Source: Phytophthora quininea
Taxonomy: Eukaryota > Oomycota > Peronosporomycetes > Peronosporales > Peronosporaceae
Direction: 5' to 3'
DNA: 64,000 nt
Assembly (NCBI GenBank): GCA_011947345.1
Contig: JAAVTG010000001.1
Location: 248,001-312,000, forward strand
The position numbers and the translations under genes were made by a program. The notes beneath the pieces were generated by a model. That model was given only the letters and a program-made list of their open reading frames with translations. It did no database searches and was not told where the DNA came from. Shown here in pieces: positions 1 to 9,828 of this stretch (position 1 is its first letter; each line of letters starts with the position of its first letter).

Positions 1-147
1 CCACTGGGAGCCATGGCTGAAGAAGAAAAGGAGGACGAGGAAGATGAAGAGGATGAAGGCGACAGACGTGATGACGAGCAAAGTGAGGACGACAATGACG
101 AGGATGTGGACGTGAAACGCACTGAAGACGATGAACTGAGCTCGTAG
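1..147 (+). CDS. 3' end of an unidentified gene with an acidic tail
   Basis: The frame is open from base 1 (CCA CTG GGA GCC ATG GCT) to a TAG at 145-147 and encodes about 48 residues that are almost all Glu and Asp with some Arg/Lys. Such acidic tails are common in nuclear and ribosome-biogenesis proteins, but nothing here identifies the family. The internal ATG at 13 could make it a 44-residue ORF; a C-terminal fragment of a gene starting left of the window is more likely. It converges with the tubulin-ligase-like gene on the other strand, only 16 nt away. Confidence 0.5.
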   Translation, partial: PLGAMAEEEKEDEEDEEDEGDRRDDEQSEDDNDEDVDVKRTEDDELSS

Positions 148-163
148 ATGGAAAGGATAGCAA

Positions 164-2212
164 CTATTTTGTTTGGATAATCTTTCGAGTAGGCTCATTT
201 CCTGTAGCTGACTGGCGCCGTGTCAACCGATGGCGAACTGCTTGCGGAGTTTGCAGCCACTTCGCGCAAAGCGAGTTTGAGTACCGTTGACAGGTGAAGA
301 AATGAGCGTAACTTGCAGTCTCAGCTGCCGCAGCTTGTAGTGACCCTGCTGTAGCAGGGAAAATGCGGTCGAAGTGGCCGCGGCGATCAAGTTCGTCGTC
401 CATGGCGCGTACAATATCCCACTCGCTAGCAGTGAACAAATCCAAGTGCGAAGCCTCGAAGCGCTCAACTGTTGGGTCTTGAACGACTTCGTGCAGCTGT
501 CGATTTGCAGGCTTGGCTCGCATTGTCTTGCTTCGACGAAGTGGACGCGCAGATGAAGTCGATGAATTCGATTCAGGGGTTACAGGCGAAGAATGAGCCG
601 AATAGAGTTTAGGGGCATTGATTCTCGGGGCACACTCGCCAGTGGCACTTGCAAACCGACCAAATGGAAAGTGTCACTGAGCAGCAAGCCTTTTATTCGC
701 CGGTCAAGGGGCGATCCCCCATAAGCGATGGCGAAACATTGACCTCGATGAGCCATGGGCGCAATTTCGAGTCCAGCATGAGGTCGAAGCCAAAGAGCTC
801 GTAGCAAGAGCTTTTCCCTGCGAACTGGTGGAAAAGCGGCGTGAGATGCGCTTCGGCTGCGATTATCGTCTTGCAAATGATCGCTCGGATGTCACACAAG
901 AGTGTTTCTGGGTCTTCAAGAAGCTTCTGTTCCTGTAGAGTCTGTATCAAACCCGCTAGACTCCATTTGCTGCCGGCATTTGCATGCTGCGCGTCTGCGT
1001 TCTCCACAAACCCTTCGCTTCCTTTGTTGATGGCGTAGTTAGTTAGATGTGCAAGACGGTTACGAGGATTCTTGAGTGAATACGGCTCCGTGCAGAAGCG
1101 AGTAATGCCTTCTTGAAAGAGATAAATGCGCAGGGGATCGATGCTCGTCACGACGACGTACAATCTCAAGTCGAACTTGTATCGTTCCCCGTCACCAAGC
1201 AGGAGAGGATCAGCCACGTACTTCTGCACGAGACGAGCTTTTTATTCTTGCCGAGCTTGGCTTTCTTGGAGGGTTTTCGAGCGTTATCACACAAGCGACA
1301 GGCATCTCGATGCGAGAGAACGCGGATGCCTCGACCACAGGCGGAGGCCGGAGGCTTCATGATCCACATAGGTCCGACCGTCGACGAAGATTTCCCCTTC
1401 TTATCGTCAACTATCGGAAATGTGCTGGCGACGAACGCTTCATTGCGCTCCAGAGCACGTCGAAAGGCGTCGAATTGATCCGGAAGCGAGAACCCTTCAG
1501 GAAAGAAGTCATAGCTTGCTCCAAAGCGGCGACGGCAGTTGGTGAGCGTTTTCATGAGGCGGTCCTTGCGACCGATGACCCACGGATCCGGAAAATGGTT
1601 AAATGCTTGCGCGTGGTCGGCTCGAAATCGCTCAAACTCGGTCTTTGGCACAGGTTTTGCCCACGCCATGTGCCATGCTGTCCACTTCTTGCGAGTTCGA
1701 GAAAACCCTGCCGCAGCGAAAGCGTTTTTCACGCAATTGCGTTCCCAGGAAGTCCGATACATTAGCGAAAGCTCTTGAGCGTCGACGATGGAGATCAGCA
1801 GACCGGTGTAGTCTCGCAGAACACCCAGAGATGGCGGGTAGTCAAAGCAAACTGTAGGGTTGCGTCCGAGCGGATCACTGCGACTGAAGACGAGCTTGAC
1901 GACCGGTGAAGTCATACATTTCTCTCCTGGCCTCGGAGCTTTGGTCGTCGCCCTGTTCGGGTCTGTTTCCGTGTCAGCATCATTGTCAGAGTCGCCGCCG
2001 GATTCTTCGTCGTCTCCGTCTTCATCGCCGCCTTCATCGTCGTCGATATCTTCCTCGTCGATCTGCAGCTCAGGACATTCAGTCGCTTTCTGTAGTTGGT
2101 TGGATCGGCGTGGTGCGAGAAGGTTGGAGGGCTCTGAAGGTGTGGCAATGTCGGCAGTATCTTCGATACGCAGCAGCCGCTGGCGCAGACTCAACCGCGT
2201 CTCCATCGGCAT
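164..2212 (-). CDS. Tubulin-tyrosine-ligase-like protein (TTLL), three frame breaks
   Basis: TTLL enzymes are ATP-grasp ligases that add Glu or Gly to tubulin tails in cilia and flagella. Reading from ATG 2212, there is an acidic low-complexity N-terminus, then TTL motifs in order: MKPPASACGRGIRVL (nucleotide loop), QKYVADPLLL, KFDLRLYVVVTS, HLTNYAIN, ELFGFDLMLD, and LIEVNVSPSL. The family C-terminus (SEWDIVRAMDDELDRRG, then a RYSNSL segment) ends at 164. The frame changes three times: near 1231-1236 (two extra bases between KKLV and VQKY), at the C5 run 716-720 (one base missing), and near 656-660 (one base missing). Each side continues the family in order, so this is one gene. It is either a young pseudogene or, more likely, carries sequence errors. 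Confidence 0.85.
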
Positions 2213-2251
2213 GGTTAGGAATCGAGGAAGGTCGTTTCAGCGGCCGTCGCG

Positions 2252-3023
2252 TCAAGGTGCCATTATGACCGTTATCGCTACCTCTGAAAAATGGCGACGA
2301 AAGATAAAGCAATCAGCCTTACGCTCTCGTTTCTCCCTGGCCTCGCGAATCGCGATGCAATCGAGTGTGAGCCCCGGCCACGAAGCGAATTTGATCGGTG
2401 CCAACAATGCAAGGTACGGCTCCCGTCCTTGGTTGTAGATCAGCATCCGGTCGTTCCGAGTGTCGACAATGGCGCCTTCCCGGATCCCAGCGTCCATGAA
2501 CCTCGACATCTTCGTCTGCAGATCGTCGAACGACACGCTGGTCGACAACATGATCTCGACCACCACAACTGGGACACAAGGCGTGTACGCGGCGTTTTTC
2601 GCGTCGTTCGATAAGCTCGAGAGTGTGGCTTTGTCGATGTATGACATGTCGGGGACAAGCTGGTAGCGGAACTCGTGTGCGAAGTGAAGACATCTCGTTG
2701 AATTGGAACCCAGATCGATCAAAGGAGACTCTGCCTCCGATCCCCGGGTGCTTATCCTCCCATTCCATTCCTTGGCGCCGCATTTCTTGTTGCTCGGCCG
2801 CCCTGAAGACATCGATCACCACCTTCCGCACCGTGAGAACCGGGAAGGCGTACTCGAGGAAGAACCGCTTCTCATCCACTTCGTTCAGATCAGGAGGAGG
2901 CGTAATGGCGTATTTCCCGATCATTGGCGGTAGGCTTTGTCCGCCCGGCAGAACGATGTCCGCTTCTTCGATGTCATGGAAGCTGCCCCAGCTACACTCG
3001 CTGTTCTCGTTAACCTCGTCCAT
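2252..3023 (-). CDS. Uma2-like PD-(D/E)XK nuclease-fold protein, one frameshift
   Basis: It starts at ATG 3023 and ends at 2252. The central stretch PVVVVEIMLSTSVSFDDL, followed by KMSRFMDAGIREGAIVDTR and then MLIYNQ, follows the Uma2/DUF820 pattern of the restriction-endonuclease-like fold: hydrophobic VVVEI strand, K on the next helix, Gly-(Ile/Val)-x-E, Val-Asp turn, V-x-Y strand. The N-terminal ~95 residues are continuous to about 2690; the rest lies one frame over, with the switch near 2675-2685. Uma2 proteins are mostly cyanobacterial and bacterial; function here is unknown. The neighbour on the + strand, 204 bp away, is another nuclease-fold family. Family assignment is by motif only. 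Confidence 0.5.
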
Positions 3024-3227
3024 CGCTCCCTTGGAAGAATTTGAAGTAATCCTCGTCCCAGAACACTAAGCATTCCCGCTTTCCTCTTACCTTGCTGTGC
3101 TCCATGCTGCCGATCAACCCAACCTCCGCCGCATGCACTTGGCGTTTGTAAGGACATCTGCAGCTCTTTCGGTGGAAGGTCGCCACAATCCAACCCCCCT
3201 CACCTCCGCTCCAAGAACCACCTCGTC
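3024..3227. promoter_or_regulatory. Shared intergenic region of the divergent nuclease-like pair
   Basis: These 204 bp separate the ATGs of two divergent genes and must hold both 5' regions. I see no clear TATA box or initiator that I would stand behind. The head-to-head arrangement suggests, without proving it, common control. Confidence 0.3.
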
Positions 3228-3922
3228 ATGAAGCCCCGCGTATCCACGAAGGATCACCTGCAAGCGACTACCAACAACCAGGAACAAGACGCCATAGATG
3301 ACCTCACCGCGGGCCTGCACCACATCGCGGTCCACGACTCCAAGAGCCCTGTCGTCTCGTTCGGCGACGCTATCGGAAAAGTGGCCAAGATCTCAACCGC
3401 CAGAGAGCTGCGACAGCAACTGCCAGACATTTGCAACGAAGTGTTCACCGTGCTGGGCCTCTTTCAACTGGAAGCCACGTACCAGCGAGCTTTGGCCATC
3501 GAGCTCAAAGCTCGCGGTGTCCACGTCGAGTCGGAAGTGTCTCTCTCAGTCGTCTACAAAGAGCTGCCGATTGCGACTCGCCGTCTGGATCTGCTGCTCA
3601 AACTGGACAAGGCGGTGGTCCTGGAGCTCAAGACGGTGACCACCGCACTCAAGTCGGACCACATCAAGCAGCTGCACTTTACATGACGCACTTTGACGCG
3701 AGCGAAGGTTTCCTCATCAACTTCCCGCACAAGACTGGGTTCCCGGACAGCGACGTCAACTACAGGCAGCAGGTGCTGCAGCCTGAGCACGGACCAGAGG
3801 TCAGCGATCGAGTCACTCGAGCCAGCACACCGAAGAAGAAGAGCGAGTTGCCACATATTATCTTTGTCCAGCGAGTCAAGTCCACCAAGACGGTCAAGAA
3901 GACGACGACAAAAGCGGAGTAA
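3228..3922 (+). CDS. GxxExxY-family (PDDEXK_3-like) protein, one frameshift
   Basis: From ATG 3228 the protein reads LGLFQLEATYQRALAIEL, then ESEVSLSVVY, RRLDLLLKL, VVLELKTV and HIKQLHF. This matches the GxxExxY family: helix with E-x-x-Y, a strand pair, the R-x-D-x-L motif and the catalytic-type E-L-K of the PD-(D/E)XK fold. It then hits a stop at 3685; dropping back one base in the TTT run at 3678-3680 restores the family's next block (FLINF) and runs to TAA 3922 with a basic C-terminal tail. The family is common in bacteria and scattered in eukaryotes; activity is unproven. A missing T is the simplest cause of the break. Confidence 0.65.
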
Positions 3923-4023
3923 GTGTTGAAGGCGACTTCAACTTGTCTATTGAACCATCGTACTTAACGGAATAGCCATCTCCTTTGCTGGCCACTAAGT
4001 TTCATAGATTTTTGGGTAACGCC

Positions 4024-6221
4024 ATGAGCGCGCTCTTCCCGGCGCCCGTGCGCGTACACGACCTTCTCGGACACGTCTGCGGCCCCCGCCGCGGCCTCTG
4101 CGCCGTCCCTCCCTGCCGCACAGGTCCCCAAGTACCCGCACCGCGTCAAGCAGCAGTTCGTGCCGCGCCGCAACGAGGACTTTGGCGACGGCGGCGCCTA
4201 CCCGGAGCTCCATGTTGCCCAATTCCCGCTCGGAATGGGCAAGAAAAAGGGTACCGGTCACTCTTCTTCCGGGGAACGCTGGCGCTGCAGTGCGTGGCCA
4301 AGATGGCGGCGTCAACTACGACGCGATTGTGACGCAGCAGCACCGCGACAAGACCAAGGTGTACACTAAATTCAGCGACATTGTCGAGAAGGACGGGGAA
4401 GCTGCGGCGCTTGCTCTGCCCAGCAGAGACGAGGAGATGGAGACGACCAACCGCACCAAGCAGGCGCTGCAGAAGCTCGTGCAGGGAAAAGTGGCCAGCA
4501 GTCTGCCGGTCAACGTCAGCCGGCAGAAGACGGTCAAAGAGACGGCCAAGTACATTCGGTACACGCCCAACGAGCAGGTGGAAGGGGCCCCTAAACAGAG
4601 GATCATCCGCATGGTGGACGTACAGAAAGATCCCATGGAACCCCCAAAGTTTCAGCACACCAAGGCAGTGAGAGGACCTCCGTCCCCTCCGGTACCCGTG
4701 CTGCATTCCCCACCCAGGAAACTGACGGTGACAGATCAGCAGTCGTGGAAAATCCCACCATGTATTTCCAATTGGAAGAACTCGAAAGGTTTTACTATCG
4801 CATTAGATAAACGTTTAGCAGCAGATGGACGAGGACTGCAGCAGGTGACTGTGAACGACAACTTCGCTAGCTTGTCGGAGGCGCTGGCGATTGCAGAGAG
4901 GAAGGCGAGAGAAGAGGTCAACATGCGAGCGCAGGTGCAGAAGAAGTTGGCGATGAAGCAGAAGGAGCAGAAGGAGAACGAGCTGCGTGAAATGGCGTCT
5001 AAGGCGCGCATGGAGCGAGCAGGAATTCGGGCGGACGATGAAGAGGAAGATCCGAGTCGTAGTCGGAGACGGCGTTCGTCTAGTGCGCACAGCGATCGTC
5101 GCAGTCACAGCAGTGACGGCAGTGAAGACAGCGATGCTGAAGGCCGACGTGAACGTGACCGTATCCGCCGCGACCGTAAGAAGGAGCACGAACGTGAGAT
5201 GCGCATGGAGAAGTTAGGCAAAAAGGGAAGCTCGCACGTGACCAGGACCGTGATATTTCAGAGAAGATCGCATTGGGTCAGTTGCAAGGCGGCGGCAAAG
5301 CTGGTGGGAGCGATGCAATGTTTGACTCTCGGCTGTTCAATCAGTCGCAAGGCATCAGCTCTGGGTTTGGCCAAGAAGACGAATACAATGTTTACTCGAA
5401 GCCTATGGTTGACCGCGGCAAAGCCAGCGTGTACCGACCGAAGGGCGACGACGGTGCGATCGATGCCGATAAGGAATACGAGGAGTTGAAGGGTGGCCAC
5501 ACGAAACGTTTCAAGGCCGACAAGCAGTTCCGTGGCACTGAAGCTGTGGCTCGTAGTGGTGCTCGCGATGGACCCGTGCAGTTTTCGTACGACACTGCTA
5601 AGGACGAGGACGATGAAGATGCCGACAAGAAGAACTGCAGCTGTAGATCGTCGTAAATCTGCGTCCCGCTCTCCACCTCCATCAAAGGACCGTGCTCGCT
5701 CTCCGGCTGATTCTCCTCCTCGCTCTCGAGGTCGCGATCGTTCACCGTCCGCTTCACCTTCACGGGCTCGAGGACGTGGCCGATCGCCTTCAGATTCGCC
5801 CCCACGCTCGCGAGGTCGGGGCCGTTCGCCGTCGAAATCTCCTCCGCGGTCTCGTGGTCGCGGCCGCTCCTCGTCGCGTTCTCGGTCTCCAATCCGCGGT
5901 CGCGATCGTTCGGCCCGCGAGGCCGCAAGCGTTCGCCGTCTCGCTCTCCTTCGTACTCGAGAACGAGGCCGTCCACGTGCTCGTTCACGGTCACCGGCGT
6001 ATTCTCGTCGGCGTTCGCCTTCGTACTCGCGCTCTCGTCGTGACACCCGTCGGCGGTCTCCGTCTCGCTCTCGCTCACGCAGCGCAGACAACCACCGCAA
6101 GCGCCGTCGCCGTTCCCCCAGCGAAAGCAGCGACGACGATCCGTTCGGTCTGGACCAGTTCTTGACAGACGCTCGCAAAGGCGCAGACGATGATCGCCGC
6201 TCTCCTCGTCGCCGCCGCTAA
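4024..6221 (+). CDS. SNW/SKIP splicing and transcription cofactor with RS-rich tail, several frame breaks
   Basis: SNW-domain proteins (SKIP, Prp45) sit in the activated spliceosome and also act as transcription coregulators. Conserved blocks are DFGDGGAYPELHVAQFPLGM (about 4175-4240), the SNW signature SNWKNSKGFTIALDKRLAAD (about 4770-4830), then a Lys/Glu-rich helix, and the C-terminal DRDISEKIALGQ, DSRLFNQSQGISSGFG and YNVYSKPM. Start is ATG 4024. Frame breaks fall near 4070, near 4245-4275, at the GGG run 5225-5227 (one base short) and near 5633 (one extra A). From about 5650 to the stop, a long Arg/Ser/Pro repeat tail (S-P-P-R-S-R-G-R units) follows. An essential single-copy gene with four breaks argues for sequence errors. 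Confidence 0.9.
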
Positions 6222-6372
6222 AGAGGACGACGCAGCAGACAGGAAGAGCCAAAATGTTCACAGCAATAATCGATACCTTGAAAATCCACTAGATGGCTGC
6301 GTTTTTGAAACGGATCCTATAGTTACCTCAAGATAAAATTACCCGTTGCTGCCATTCCTCCTTTTTCGGCCA

Positions 6373-7218
6373 TGGACCACATCAAGCTCGTGATCAGCGA
6401 CGCCGGCGAGAAAGTGGCGGGCGCCGCCAGCGACGCGAGCAAGAAACTGGCAGCAGTGACCGGAGACAAAAGAATGCGCAGGAGACCTCGTCCTCCAACG
6501 CGTCCGACTCGCTCCCCACCACGTGTCCGAGTCTCACCAAGAAGCAGCGGATGATTGGCTTCGTCAGCTGCTTCGTGCTGGGCTACGTCGTCAGCTTCGG
6601 GGTAAGTACCAAGCAATCGTTTATTTCTGCGTGGAACTTCTGACAAGTAGTGGATGCATTGTTCTAGTCGACATTCGCGCTGATCGTCGGAGACGACAAT
6701 GGCGCCAGGTTCGGCATCACCAACAGTCTGGGCAACGTCATCTCGCTATGCGGGTGGGGTAAACTGTGTTCTATATGTGAGGAGCTGTTGTAGTTACCGA
6801 CTTTTGTGTTGGGTAGGTCGGGGTTCTTGGTGGGGCCCAAGCAGCAGGTGAAGCTCATGTTCAAGCCTGTTCGACGAGTTGCCACCATCATTTACTTGCT
6901 AATGATCGTCATGGTGCTCACAGTCGCCATTGCAGTAAGTTTGAGAATTCGTGGGGTATTGTGTTGAAGTGCAAAGATTGAAGAGAAAACGTTTGTTGTT
7001 ACAGGCCCCGCAGCTTGGACTCGTGGTGCTGTTGCTGGTATTGATCCAATGTGTGGCTGCTGTCTGGTACGACGTCAATTGGTGTTGGGCTTAGGATCTG
7101 CTAGTGACCCTCATCATTGTCTGGCTTTATGTTCTTCAGGTATTCGGCGAGTTACATTCCCTACGGACGTAAGATCCTTTCGAGTATTGCCCAGAAGGTC
7201 TGCGGCAGTGTTGCTTAA
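6373..7218 (+). CDS. SFT2-like vesicle transport membrane protein, five exons
   Basis: SFT2 proteins are small four-helix Golgi membrane proteins involved in vesicle fusion and retrograde traffic. Exons are 6373-6601, 6668-6753, 6817-6934, 7005-7066 and 7140-7218, all with GT-AG introns of 63-73 nt. Family hallmarks are CPSLTKKQRMIGFVSCFVLG at the first helix, FGITNSLGNVISL, LVGPKQQVKLMFKPVRRVAT in the loop, and YSASYIPYGRKI near the end. The A4 run at 6468-6471 is one base short: without an extra A the first exon leaves frame after TGDK. The start gives a soluble 35-residue Ala/Lys-rich N-terminus, as expected. Confidence 0.85.
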
Positions 7219-7450
7219 GGAGTTCGATGCTTCCAGCGATTTCAGCAAGAGAATCGAACGAGGTGCATTGATGAATATATGAAATCCATTTCATTATCTA
7301 TGAACGGGAAGCACTAGCTACTTTCAAGAACGACAACCAAACGGTCACGACCAGTTAATAGCCGTCGCCACGAGGACGATACGGTGTCATGCATGGTAAC
7401 ACAACAGCGCATCGTCCCTTCAGTTGGCGATAGTGCTAGCCGTGAGCGCT
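7219..7450. other. Intergenic, no gene seen
   Basis: The 232 bp between the SFT2 stop and the permease stop contain no supported ORF or RNA gene. It is presumably the two converging 3' untranslated regions. Confidence 0.5.
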
Positions 7451-8899
7451 CTAGTTGCCGTAGTAGGTAGTGTTCGTGTACACAACGTAGCCGTACTCCG
7501 CAGGACAGTACGGGAACGTCTGCTCGCTCACGATGTCAAGGAACAGGTCCTTGCCGGTGGTGTACGTCACGTACGCGCCGAGGCACGCGCACACCACGAT
7601 GATGAACGTGCCCACCATCTTCTCGTACCAGGGAACCGTGTGCCAGAAGACCTTCAGGTAGAACCAGATCGGAATGATGATGCACGCCATCGACACACAG
7701 CAGGCCCCCACGAAGTCCGAGAAGTCCATGAAGTGGTCCTTGAAGATGATGGCGAGGATCAGCAGGATGACCACGACGCACACGCGCAGGGTGACGTACT
7801 TGGCGATGACGATGGGGCCGCTGTTGTGGTACTCCTCGATCAGCGCCTCAGGGGACAGGTCGTGCTCTGCATCGGCCATCGAGGTGACTGAGGGACCCGA
7901 AATGGGAACGGCTCCTTCCTTCCCGCCGTTGGGCGTACTGATCACTTCGAATGCGGGGGACTCCTCGTCCACGGGAGCGAGCAGCGGACGCTTGTGCATG
8001 CCCAGAAGGCCGCGCTCAGCGATGTACAGCACAGGGTTCAGGATCACCGACATGGCGATGGTGATGTGCAGCTGCATGAACATGTAGGCCAGCACCACGG
8101 CGCCGCGGTTCGCGTCCAGGTTGAGAGCAGTGCCGTTGATAGCGAACAGCAGGTTGCCGGGGATCTGGCATCCCACGTACGAGTAAGAGGTCTCGCCGAT
8201 CACGAGGAAGCAGCACGCAGCGAAGATCATGGTGGTGGCCACGACACGGGGCATGCGTTCCGGCTGCGAGTGCTCACGTTGCAGAGCGGGGACCAGCACG
8301 GCAGCCGAGTAGGCCAGAGCCAAGTTGCCGAACGAACTCGCGACCTCGCTGAACTGCAGGTCGGGCTTCGGCACCGTCGGGTGGTCACCGCCAATGCCCA
8401 CAGCCAGGACAGCGATGGCGATGGCGTCGGCCAGGATCGTTCCGATGCAGCCGGCGAACGCGGCGGCGGCGCCTTCTTTCAGCGTCGGCGTCACGATCAC
8501 AGGCAGCAGCAGGACCGCCATGATGATACTCCAGTACTGCTGGTCGAACGCGTCGGGCGAGATGCCGTCCAGCAGGATTCCACCCAGGACCAGGTATGCG
8601 CACGGCACCAGACAGCAGACGCCGAACTGAGCCAGCAGCACCACGTAGCGACCGATGGGACCAGCGGCCCACTCGCCGACGTCGCCATAGGTCTTCACAT
8701 TCTTGGGAGCGGCCAACATCACTCGAGAGATGGCGACGCAGGAGCAGACGTTGGCGAAACCCATGAAGAGCAGTGCCACCGTGGCGAGCGGAGCACCGGA
8801 CCGCGCAAAGTTGGCTGGGAGACCCAGCGTTCCGATGCCGTAGACTGTGCAGAAGAAGTTGAAGGAGATCTTGAGGTCTTCGAACGTGAAGAACGGCAT
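7451..8899 (-). CDS. AAAP-family amino acid permease, copy 1
   Basis: An intact, intronless 482-residue ORF from ATG 8899 to TAG 7451. It has about ten to eleven hydrophobic segments, with the AAAP (amino acid/auxin permease) N-terminal block NFFCTVYGIGTLGLPANFAR in the first helix, GDVGEWAAGPIGRYVV, and the PERMPRVVATTM segment in the middle. The C-terminus is YVVYTNTTYYGN. These are proton-coupled plasma-membrane or organelle amino acid importers; substrate cannot be told. Three tandem copies face the same way. This copy differs from copy 2 by only two bases that I can find, and their proteins look identical. Confidence 0.9.
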   Translation of the reverse strand: MPFFTFEDLKISFNFFCTVYGIGTLGLPANFARSGAPLATVALLFMGFANVCSCVAISRVMLAAPKNVKTYGDVGEWAAGPIGRYVVLLAQFGVCCLVPCAYLVLGGILLDGISPDAFDQQYWSIIMAVLLLPVIVTPTLKEGAAAAFAGCIGTILADAIAIAVLAVGIGGDHPTVPKPDLQFSEVASSFGNLALAYSAAVLVPALQREHSQPERMPRVVATTMIFAACCFLVIGETSYSYVGCQIPGNLLFAINGTALNLDANRGAVVLAYMFMQLHITIAMSVILNPVLYIAERGLLGMHKRPLLAPVDEESPAFEVISTPNGGKEGAVPISGPSVTSMADAEHDLSPEALIEEYHNSGPIVIAKYVTLRVCVVVILLILAIIFKDHFMDFSDFVGACCVSMACIIIPIWFYLKVFWHTVPWYEKMVGTFIIVVCACLGAYVTYTTGKDLFLDIVSEQTFPYCPAEYGYVVYTNTTYYGN

Positions 8900-9828
8900 G
8901 GTTATCTCGTGCAACCTGCTGTGTGGGTCCTTGACTTAAGGGGGGACTTGTCGACCAAGGCGGGAAAGCCGAAATGAACGAGCTGGACGCGGAATGGCAA
9001 AGGAGCGAGACACCGCGAGGTGCAATGCCAAGCCGAGCATGAGTGATCAGAGGCAGGGTCGACTTCCCGGAGACCAGTCACTGCATGATTCCAACAAGAG
9101 CTCGTGCCTGGGTGTGCGCTGACTGGGTCGAGTCCGTGCTCTCGATTCGCCGAGACGCTATGCGGCGATCGAATAGAGACGAGGGAGCGCCAAGGTCTCC
9201 GCTTGGGCGCCAAGTGCGTGGCCAGGGATGGGCTACATGCGACGAGACCCCGTCTCTGAACAGAGCAGAGACAGCCTGTCGACGAAAGCGAGATGCGCTG
9301 ATGCACCGGCACAGGATCCAATCGACTTGCAAAAAGACTCGGCTGGTGGAGGCGACTCAACCGAGCGCTCGGTTCCATGCAAACGATCTTGAGCGATGCA
9401 AACACACTTGGCGTCTTGTGAAGCAGTGGGCACCGGCGTTTCGGCCGTCCTGTACGTGTGAGGACGGAATGTTGGATCGCAGCAAGTTAGCTAACATTGT
9501 TCGTAGTCGAAATTCTGATGATATGCTTCAGCCCGTGATTAAAGGCAAAAAAAGATTGAATTCATTGCGGCCTCGTTCGGGCATGTTTGACTCAACTGTT
9601 TAACCATGCAAGTGTTAGCAGTTATCGCACCGCGAATTGAGTGGTATTGCAGCCGCGGTTGGCCCAAGAACTCTTGGTAAAGACACTCGTACGTGCGCCA
9701 GACATCTAAGCTTACCGTCAAAGTCAGCGTCCTTTTGGAGCAATCCTGGATGTTTGTCAGTGTTATACTCCAGACTTTGTATGTCTTCACTAACGCAAAA
9801 TAAAATGTTAGAGCATTTGCCTCACACT
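8900..9828. other. Intergenic between permease copies 1 and 2
   Basis: There is no supported gene. This is the 5' region of copy 1 and the 3' region of copy 2. Short blocks near 9270-9320 (for example CTGTCGACGAA and ATGCACCGGCACA) recur upstream of copy 2 near 11620-11655, which suggests old shared promoter DNA that has otherwise diverged. Confidence 0.5.

Noticed and set aside
5258..6178. 306-codon minus-strand Arg/Glu-rich ORF
   Set aside because: Antisense of the SKIP RS tail.
7994..8977. Long + strand ORF (327 codons) opposite permease copy 1, and its twin opposite copy 2
   Set aside because: His/Asp/Gly/Val-rich antisense product of a GC-rich membrane-protein gene; the sense frame has clear family motifs.
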